Program-made: the position numbers and the translations under genes | DNA from: an uncultured Clostridia bacterium | GTDB lineage: Bacteria; Bacillota; Clostridia; Oscillospirales; Acutalibacteraceae | Length of the DNA stretch: 5,538 nt | NCBI GenBank assembly: GCA_946535695.1 | Contig: CAMNDS010000063.1 | Coordinates: 1 to 5,538 of the forward strand | Direction: 5' to 3' | The notes under the pieces: model-generated | Seen by the model: only the letters and a program-made list of their open reading frames with translations | Databases searched by the model: none | What the model was told of the DNA's origin: nothing | In this document: piece by piece, positions 1 through 3,964 of the stretch | Layout: the number at the start of each line of letters is the position of its first letter | How positions within the stretch are numbered: position 1 is the stretch's first letter

Positions 1-397
1 TTCAAAAGCTTCATTATATTCATCCAAGCTCAGAATAGTCAAAATGGGGTTAAAATCTTTAAAAACACCGTTTATTTTCCTTAAAAGAGCCTTTTTGTCG
101 ACCAGCAAATTTTGTATGACTCTTCCAGCAGAATATTTACCAAGTTTTAAACTCGTAGTTAAGCCTACAATATTACGACCTAACTCCAAAATGCCTAACG
201 TTCCAAGCGTACCGGCTATAACTTTTGCCGCAAGCGGCATGCCCTTTCTAACTTGAGAAGTCGCCCCCCCTTACTGCCGCAGTGGTTCGCGGGCTTGAAG
301 CCTTGTACTCTGAATTCATTGCCGAAGCCTTACTACCCCCCACAACCGATGCGCAAGCGAGTAACAACGCCACTTTATCTCTTCCCAACTTTGCCAT
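1..397 (-). pseudogene. Unrecognised signal-peptide-bearing protein, 5' part, frame interrupted at a G7 run (partial)
   Basis: I do not recognise this gene. Translation starts at an ATG (397-395, minus strand) preceded by AAAGGAG nine bases upstream, and a strong promoter lies further upstream. The first frame begins MAKLGRDKVALLLACASVVG and continues with GSKASA. It looks like a signal peptide: a basic start, a short hydrophobic core and an ASA cleavage-like site near residue 26. LLAC at residues 12-15 could alternatively be a weak lipobox. This frame stops at TAG (250-248) after 49 codons. Removing one G from the run at 264-270 joins it to a second frame that stays open to position 1. That frame includes the hydrophobic stretch PLAAKVIAGTLGTLGILELG and then a polar, lysine-rich part. 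The joined product would be at least about 130 residues. It may be a pseudogene, a phase-variable gene, or a sequencing error in the homopolymer. The second frame also has its own ATG at 240-238, with AAAGGG too close to be a good ribosome binding site. Confidence 0.6.
264..270 (-). repeat. G7 homopolymer at the frame break
   Basis: There are seven consecutive C on the plus strand, which are G on the coding minus strand. The upstream frame runs through the tract and ends at TAG 250-248. The downstream frame has a TAA immediately before the tract, so any join must occur between about 273 and 248. With six G (or nine) the two frames would be continuous. A second run of six G, at 336-341, lies in the same gene in frame (Val-Gly-Gly). 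Confidence 0.8.
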
Positions 398-479
398 AAA
401 CACCAACTCCTTTATAATTTATAGATTCGAAACAAAGCAAAGCAGAATCCCTTGGCAACGATTTCACGTTACCAGTCTT

Positions 480-508
480 ATCATAAAACATAAAAATTGA
501 TTTGTCAA
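480..508 (-). promoter_or_regulatory. Sigma-A type promoter for the minus-strand gene
   Basis: Read on the minus strand, a perfect -35 TTGACA (508-503) is followed by a 17-bp spacer and a -10 TATGAT (485-480). Transcription would start near 473, giving a 5' leader of about 75 bases before the ATG at 397. Immediately upstream of the -35, the plus-strand A6 tracts at 521-526 and 528-533 form an A/T-rich block in the position of an UP element. A near-consensus promoter of this kind argues that the downstream gene is, or recently was, expressed. Confidence 0.75.
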
Positions 509-604
509 GCAAATTTCACCAAAAAACAAAAAATTTTAGATTTTTTCCGGTAATGCTAAAAATTTTGAAAATATAAACCGATTTTTTATTTTTTAAGTTT
601 TTTT

Positions 605-639
605 CCGACAGTGTCGTAGAAAGTATCTACTTTTATCGG
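605..639. promoter_or_regulatory. Overlapping palindrome and hairpin upstream of fba, possible operator
   Basis: CGACA-G-TGTCG (606-616) is a perfect 5-bp inverted repeat about one base. It shares its last G with a second perfect inverted repeat, GTAGA-AAGTA-TCTAC (616-620/626-630). CCGA (605-608) and TCGG (636-639) bracket the group. The hairpin is followed by TTTTAT, so a weak terminator is possible, but no plus-strand gene lies upstream to need one. The cluster lies about 33-57 bp upstream of the fba -35. A regulator binding site is the likelier reading; I cannot name the regulator. Confidence 0.4.
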
Positions 640-662
640 CAACGCCCCTTTTCACCAATACT

Positions 663-691
663 TTGAATTTTTATATAATTCGTTTTATAAT
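663..691 (+). promoter_or_regulatory. Sigma-A type promoter of fba
   Basis: A -35 TTGAAT (663-668), a 17-bp spacer and a perfect -10 TATAAT (686-691) are present. Transcription should start near 698, giving a leader of about 25 bases that contains AAGGAG (711-716) six bases before the fba ATG. Confidence 0.8.
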
Positions 692-722
692 GAAAAGCAG
701 AATTTAAATTAAGGAGATTTTG

Positions 723-1676
723 ATGCCGCTGATAAATACAAAATTTATGTTTAAAAAAGCATACGTTGAGCATTATGCCATAGGTGCTTTTAATGTTTGT
801 AATATGGAGACGGTTCAAGGAATTGCTTTGGCTTGCAAAGAGACGCAATCGCCGGTAATATTTCAGGTGTCACCGGGTGCACAAAAATATGCAGGAATTA
901 AATATCTTGCAAACCTTGTAAAAATTGCCGTCGATGAAACCGGAATCGAGGCCGCGCTTCATATTGATCACGGGAATTCTTTTGAACTTTGTAAAATGTG
1001 CATCGAAAATGGTTTTACATCTGTTATGATTGACGGTTCGTCGCTACCATTTTATGAAAATATTGAACTTACTAAAAAAGTTGTTGAATATGCTAAAAGG
1101 AAAAACGTGAGTGTAGAAGGCGAGCTTGGACGTTTGCAAGGAATTGAAGACCATGTTGAGTGCCCGTATGAGCACTCGCTTTTTACTGATCCTGATCAAG
1201 TGAAGGAATTTGTCCAAAAGACCGGAGTTGACTCTTTGGCAATAGCAATTGGAACCAGTCATGGGCTTAATAAATTCGGTCCTAATACCGTTCCTGATTT
1301 AAAATTTGACATACTTGAAAAAATAGAAAAAATTTTACCGGATTTTCCGATAGTTTTACACGGCGCTTCTTCGGTGAATCAAGAAACAGTAAACAAGCTT
1401 TTAAAATTTGGTGTTAAAGTGGGGAATGCTAAAGGTGTGCCTGAAGAAATGCTTTGTCGCGCTGCGAAAATGTCGGTTTGCAAGATAAATATAGATTCTG
1501 ATTTGAGATTGGCAACTACTTTGGCAATAAAAAAATTTATGGCTGAAAATCCTGAAAAATTCGATCCTAGAGGATATTTTGGCGCTGCTAGGAGTGCTAT
1601 TTGCGATTTAGTAAAGGCAAAAATTTTGAATGTTCTCGGAAGTTTTAAAAAATTTGAGCCTATAAGTATTGACTAA
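723..1676 (+). CDS. fba: Class II fructose-1,6-bisphosphate aldolase
   Basis: This is a zinc-dependent aldolase that cleaves fructose-1,6-bisphosphate to dihydroxyacetone phosphate and glyceraldehyde-3-phosphate in cytoplasmic glycolysis, and runs in reverse in gluconeogenesis. The 317-residue product matches the usual length of the clostridial class II (GatY/KbaY/Fba) family. Visible motifs are LHIDHG at 79-84 (catalytic Asp82, zinc ligand His83), MIDGSSLPF at 102-110, EGELGR at 132-137, AIGTSHG at 175-181 (His180), VLHGASS at 211-217 (His213, third zinc ligand) and CKINIDSDLR near the C-terminus, the phosphate-binding region. The ATG at 723 is chosen over a TTG at 720 because AAGGAG ends six bases before it. 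The gene has its own promoter, and no terminator is visible between it and rpmG. Related ketose-bisphosphate aldolases (tagatose type) share these motifs, so substrate is inferred. The absence of sugar-specific neighbours favours the glycolytic role. Confidence 0.93.
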   Translation: MPLINTKFMFKKAYVEHYAIGAFNVCNMETVQGIALACKETQSPVIFQVSPGAQKYAGIKYLANLVKIAVDETGIEAALHIDHGNSFELCKMCIENGFTSVMIDGSSLPFYENIELTKKVVEYAKRKNVSVEGELGRLQGIEDHVECPYEHSLFTDPDQVKEFVQKTGVDSLAIAIGTSHGLNKFGPNTVPDLKFDILEKIEKILPDFPIVLHGASSVNQETVNKLLKFGVKVGNAKGVPEEMLCRAAKMSVCKINIDSDLRLATTLAIKKFMAENPEKFDPRGYFGAARSAICDLVKAKILNVLGSFKKFEPISID

Positions 1677-1697
1677 ATTTTTATTTTGCGGTAAAAT
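1669..1697 (+). promoter_or_regulatory. Promoter of the rpmG-secE-nusG-rplK-rplA operon
   Basis: A -35 TTGACT (1669-1674), a 17-bp spacer and a -10 TAAAAT (1692-1697) are present. The -35 overlaps the end of fba: the final GAC codon and the first base of its TAA stop lie inside the hexamer. Start of transcription near 1704 would leave only about 20 bases before the rpmG ATG, with GGAGG at 1711-1715. Because no terminator follows fba, read-through from the aldolase promoter is also likely. Confidence 0.7.
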
Positions 1698-1723
1698 GAA
1701 AGAATATTCTGGAGGTAGCATTT

Positions 1724-1873
1724 ATGAGAGTTAAAGTTACGCTTGCATGCAGTGAATGTAAAAGTCGGAATTACGATACGATGAAAAATAAAAAGAATAA
1801 TCCCGACAGATTGGAAATGAAAAAGCACTGCCGATTTTGCAATAAACACACTTTGCATAAAGAGACAAAGTGA
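1724..1873 (+). CDS. rpmG: 50S ribosomal protein L33
   Basis: This small structural protein of the large ribosomal subunit binds 23S rRNA near the E site. The 49-residue product is the usual length for the family. It carries the zinc-ribbon pattern Cys9-x2-Cys12 and Cys36-x2-Cys39, so this is the zinc-binding (C+) form rather than the cysteine-free paralogue made under zinc limitation. It starts MRVKVTLACSECKSRNYDT, typical of L33, and is rich in lysine and arginine. GGAGG lies eight bases before the ATG. It is first in the operon, and secE follows after 24 bases, the standard order in Firmicutes. Confidence 0.95.
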   Translation: MRVKVTLACSECKSRNYDTMKNKKNNPDRLEMKKHCRFCNKHTLHKETK

Positions 1874-1897
1874 ATTTGATTTGAGGAAGTGATTTTT

Positions 1898-2110
1898 ATG
1901 GCCAGAAAAGATGAGCGCAAAAGAAATTACTTAGATTTTATAGGTGATTTTTTTAGAGAAGTAAAAAAGGTTGTTTGGCCTACACCAAAACAAACTTTTA
2001 AAAACACTTGGATTACTTTGGTCATGATATTTTTAGTTGGAACTTTTGTTTGGATTATAGACGTCGGGCTTGATAGGCTGTTTAGGCTTGTTATGTCAAT
2101 TTCAAAATGA
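1898..2110 (+). CDS. secE: Preprotein translocase subunit SecE
   Basis: This is an essential small subunit of the SecYEG protein-conducting channel in the cytoplasmic membrane, where it clamps SecY. The 70-residue product is the short, single-span form found in Firmicutes. It has a basic N-terminus (1-12), an amphipathic surface helix, the family signature EVKKVVWPTP at 21-30, then one transmembrane helix at about 37-57 (TWITLVMIFLVGTFVWIIDV). The ATG at 1898 is preferred over a GTG at 1889 because AGGAAG (1884-1889) sits eight bases before it and overlaps the GTG. It lies between rpmG and nusG, the usual position, and nusG starts 16 bases after its stop. Confidence 0.95.
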   Translation: MARKDERKRNYLDFIGDFFREVKKVVWPTPKQTFKNTWITLVMIFLVGTFVWIIDVGLDRLFRLVMSISK

Positions 2111-2126
2111 AAAAAAGGAGTTTTTT

Positions 2127-2651
2127 ATGTCTGATATGGACAGTGCCAAATGGTACGTAATTCAAACTCGACCTAATTATGAAGATAAAGTATCTTCAGG
2201 TATTTTGGCGGTTTCGGAGTATCATGGACTTGAAAATTATGTTTTAGAGCTCAAAGTCCTTAAAAAAGAGGTTGAAGAAATTAAAAATGGTAAAAAACAC
2301 TTGACTTCTAAAAGACTTTATCCTAATTATATTTTCGCCAAGTTAATTCCGAACGATGATCTTTTTCGCATAATAGTCGGTATAACAGGGTGTTCAGGGT
2401 TTGTTGGGAATCCTCCTTTGCCTTTGACCCAAGAAGAAACCAAAAATTTTGGTATCGAAGTGCCGACAGAAGTTGTTGTACCTTACAAGCTTGGCGACAC
2501 TGTTCAAATTGTTGATGAAAATTTTACCGGAGTTTCCGGAGTCGTTAAAAATTTGGATTTGAACAAGAAAACAGCCTTTGTTTCAGTTTCTATGTTTGGA
2601 CGTGAAACTATGGTTGAGCTGAAGCTTGAGGATATTGTTCCTATAAACTAA
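2127..2651 (+). CDS. nusG: Transcription termination/antitermination factor NusG
   Basis: This is an RNA polymerase-associated elongation factor. Its N-terminal NGN domain contacts the polymerase clamp, and its C-terminal KOW domain contacts ribosomal S10 or Rho. The product has 174 residues, normal for the family. Visible features are WYVIQTRPNYEDKV near the start, EEIKNGKK then KRLYPNYIFAKL in the NGN domain, and a KOW domain with LGDTVQIV and VSVSMFGRETMVEL. Several usually conserved positions differ. PGY is PNY, the GPF of the KOW loop is ENF, and the aromatic residue equivalent to E. coli Phe165 appears to be Val. Location between secE and rplK identifies it as the housekeeping NusG rather than a specialised paralogue. 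AAAGGAG (2114-2120) lies six bases before the ATG, which rules out a longer start at 2070 inside secE. Confidence 0.95.
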   Translation: MSDMDSAKWYVIQTRPNYEDKVSSGILAVSEYHGLENYVLELKVLKKEVEEIKNGKKHLTSKRLYPNYIFAKLIPNDDLFRIIVGITGCSGFVGNPPLPLTQEETKNFGIEVPTEVVVPYKLGDTVQIVDENFTGVSGVVKNLDLNKKTAFVSVSMFGRETMVELKLEDIVPIN

Positions 2652-2677
2652 AATAGATTAAATATGGAGATGTTTCT

Positions 2678-3106
2678 ATGGCAGAAAAAAAAATTAAAGC
2701 GATTGTAAAGTTGCAAATTCCTGCAGGAAAGGCAACGCCTGCACCACCGGTGGGTTCGGCGCTGGGCCCTCACGGTATAAACATTGTAGGGTTTACTAAA
2801 GAATTTAATGATAGAACTAAAAATCAAGGTGATATGGTAATTCCGGTTGTTATTACCATTTATGCTGATAAATCTTTTACTTTTATTACAAAAACACCAC
2901 CAGCTGCGGTTTTGATTCGCAAAGAATGTGGAATTGAAAAAGGCTCGGGAGAGCCAAATAAAACTAAGGTTGCAAAAATTACCAAAGAGCAACTTAAAAA
3001 AATTGCCGAAGTCAAGCATCCTGACTTAACAGGTGCGTCGCTCGATGCAGAAATCAGCATGATTGCCGGGACTGCAAGGAGCATGGGCGTTGAGGTTGTT
3101 GCTTAA
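2678..3106 (+). CDS. rplK: 50S ribosomal protein L11
   Basis: L11 forms part of the GTPase-associated centre of the large subunit, binding the 23S rRNA segment where elongation factors and thiopeptide antibiotics act. The 142-residue product is full length. The N-terminal domain (about 1-70) has KLQIPAGKATPAPPVGSALG and VIPVVITIYADKSFTF. The C-terminal RNA-binding domain has TKTPPAAVLI, GSGEPNKTKVAKIT and the closing GTARSMGVEV. In the proline-rich loop, the position equal to E. coli Pro26 is Ser27, and the usual GQ is GP. GGAGA (2666-2670) precedes the ATG by seven bases. The gap to nusG is only 26 bases, so they are cotranscribed. Confidence 0.96.
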   Translation: MAEKKIKAIVKLQIPAGKATPAPPVGSALGPHGINIVGFTKEFNDRTKNQGDMVIPVVITIYADKSFTFITKTPPAAVLIRKECGIEKGSGEPNKTKVAKITKEQLKKIAEVKHPDLTGASLDAEISMIAGTARSMGVEVVA

Positions 3107-3259
3107 AATTTATTTTAAAATTAAAGGATTTTCGATTATATTTAGAATTTTTAAGTAGATAAATTAAAATTTAGGTTTTTTAAATCTTCGAAAATCGCGT
3201 GGAAGAATAAATTTAAAAATAAAATTCGTTAATACCACTTTAAAGGAGTAAATTAGATT
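3107..3259 (+). promoter_or_regulatory. Structured rplK-rplA intergenic leader
   Basis: This 153-bp gap is the only sizeable one inside the ribosomal operon. It is very AT-rich and has no supported ORF. A perfect 9-bp inverted repeat, GATTTTCGA (3127-3135) with TCGAAAATC (3188-3196), encloses about 52 bases containing weaker A/T complementarity. The putative L1 site follows directly at 3199-3238, then AAAGGAG at 3242-3248 before the rplA ATG. No convincing -35/-10 pair or terminator was found here, so the likely function is post-transcriptional. Confidence 0.5.
3199..3238 (+). promoter_or_regulatory. Putative L1-binding mRNA site (23S rRNA mimic) before rplA
   Basis: GTGG (3199-3202) can pair with CCAC (3235-3238), enclosing a short AATTT/AAATT inner stem (3210-3214/3222-3226). 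The flanks GTGGAAG and AATACCACTTTAA closely resemble the two strands of 23S rRNA helix 76 in the L1-binding region, which in E. coli read GUGGGAG and AAUACCACCCUUUAA. L1 is known to repress its own mRNA through such mimics in other bacteria. The site ends four bases before the rplA ribosome binding site, so L1 bound here could block initiation. Confidence 0.55.
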
Positions 3260-3949
3260 ATGAATGGAAAAAAATATACGGATAGTTGTAAACTTTACAA
3301 TAAAGATACTTTTTATGATGCGGAAAAAGCGCTTGAAATTTGTACTCAAACTGCAAAGGCGAAGTTTGATGAGACGATTGAGATTCACGTGAATTTAGGT
3401 GTGGATTCCAGGCACGCTGATCAACAGGTAAGGGGAGCGCTTGTTTTGCCACATGGAACAGGTAAAAAAGTAAAAGTTTTAGCTATTTGTAAAGGCGAAA
3501 GTGAAAGCGCCGCAAAAAATGCCGGAGCTGACTTTGTTGGTGGCACTGATTTTATTAATAAAATTCAATCTGAAAATTGGTTTGATTTTGATGTATTAGT
3601 GACGACCCCTGATATGATGGCAATGGTTGGTAGATTAGGTAAAATTTTGGGGCCAAAAGGATTGATGCCAAATCCAAAATCTGGAACTGTTGCAGCGGAT
3701 ATATCAAAAGCTATAAAAGATGTAAAAGCTGGAAAGGTCGAATATCGTTTGGATAAAAGCAACATCATACACTGCATAATTGGCAAGGCCTCATTTGGAG
3801 CACATAAATTAGCTGAAAATTTTAATGCGCTTATGGACGCGATAGTAAAATCTAAGCCCGAAGCTGCCAAAGGACAGTATGTTAAGGCGTGCACAGTGTC
3901 GAGCACAATGGGTCCTGGGATAAAAGTTTCAATTGGTAAATATTGCTAA
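3260..3949 (+). CDS. rplA: 50S ribosomal protein L1
   Basis: L1 forms the mobile stalk of the large subunit that helps release deacylated tRNA from the E site. In many bacteria it also represses its own operon. The 229-residue product is full length and well conserved. It has GKKYTDSCKLYNKDTFYDAE at the start, KFDETIEIHVNLGVD then QQVRGALVLPHGTGK in domain I, and TPDMMAMVGRLGKILGPKGL with MPNPKSGTV through domain II. KVEYRLDKSNIIH and the RNA-contacting SSTMGPGIKV come near the C-terminus. The Thr-Met-Gly of this last motif is intact. AAAGGAG (3242-3248) precedes the ATG by 11 bases. It is separated from rplK by a 153-bp leader and is not followed by rplJ-rplL. Confidence 0.96.
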   Translation: MNGKKYTDSCKLYNKDTFYDAEKALEICTQTAKAKFDETIEIHVNLGVDSRHADQQVRGALVLPHGTGKKVKVLAICKGESESAAKNAGADFVGGTDFINKIQSENWFDFDVLVTTPDMMAMVGRLGKILGPKGLMPNPKSGTVAADISKAIKDVKAGKVEYRLDKSNIIHCIIGKASFGAHKLAENFNALMDAIVKSKPEAAKGQYVKACTVSSTMGPGIKVSIGKYC

Positions 3950-3964
3950 CATCTGGATATTAAT

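Larger units (their letters stand above)
398..722. promoter_or_regulatory. Divergent intergenic region between the minus-strand gene and fba
   Basis: This 325-bp stretch has no supported gene. From left to right it holds the minus-strand ribosome binding site (407-413), the minus-strand promoter (480-508), A-tracts (521-533), and T-tracts (541-546, 582-587, 589-594, 598-604). These are followed by a palindrome/hairpin cluster (606-630), the fba promoter (663-691) and the fba ribosome binding site (711-716). The word TTTTTTCCG occurs twice, starting at 541 and 599. The phased A/T tracts suggest intrinsically bent DNA between the two promoters, which is inference. Confidence 0.6.

Noticed and set aside
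44..500. Two plus-strand ORFs of about 70 codons (44-256 and 282-500)
   Set aside because: Neither has a ribosome binding site or promoter. The opposite strand has both, with a signal-peptide-like start, so these are shadows.
616..635. Hairpin followed by TTTTAT as an intrinsic terminator
   Set aside because: The stem is only five base pairs, the T run is short, and no plus-strand transcript is known to reach it.
1889..1897. GTG start for secE adding three residues
   Set aside because: The Shine-Dalgarno sequence AGGAAG overlaps the GTG and is well spaced for the ATG at 1898.
2070..2126. Longer nusG starting inside secE
   Set aside because: The extension has no ribosome binding site, and AAAGGAG sits six bases before the ATG at 2127, where the conserved NusG N-terminus begins.
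3121..3261. Direct repeat TTAAAGGA...GATTAT (3121-3139 and 3240-3261), as a duplicated rplA start region
   Set aside because: The similarity is short and has different internal spacing. No ATG or ORF follows the first copy, so chance in AT-rich DNA is sufficient.
3164..3452. Minus-strand ORFs spanning the L1 leader and the start of rplA
   Set aside because: They are antisense to a conserved gene, lack ribosome binding sites and show no protein-like conservation.
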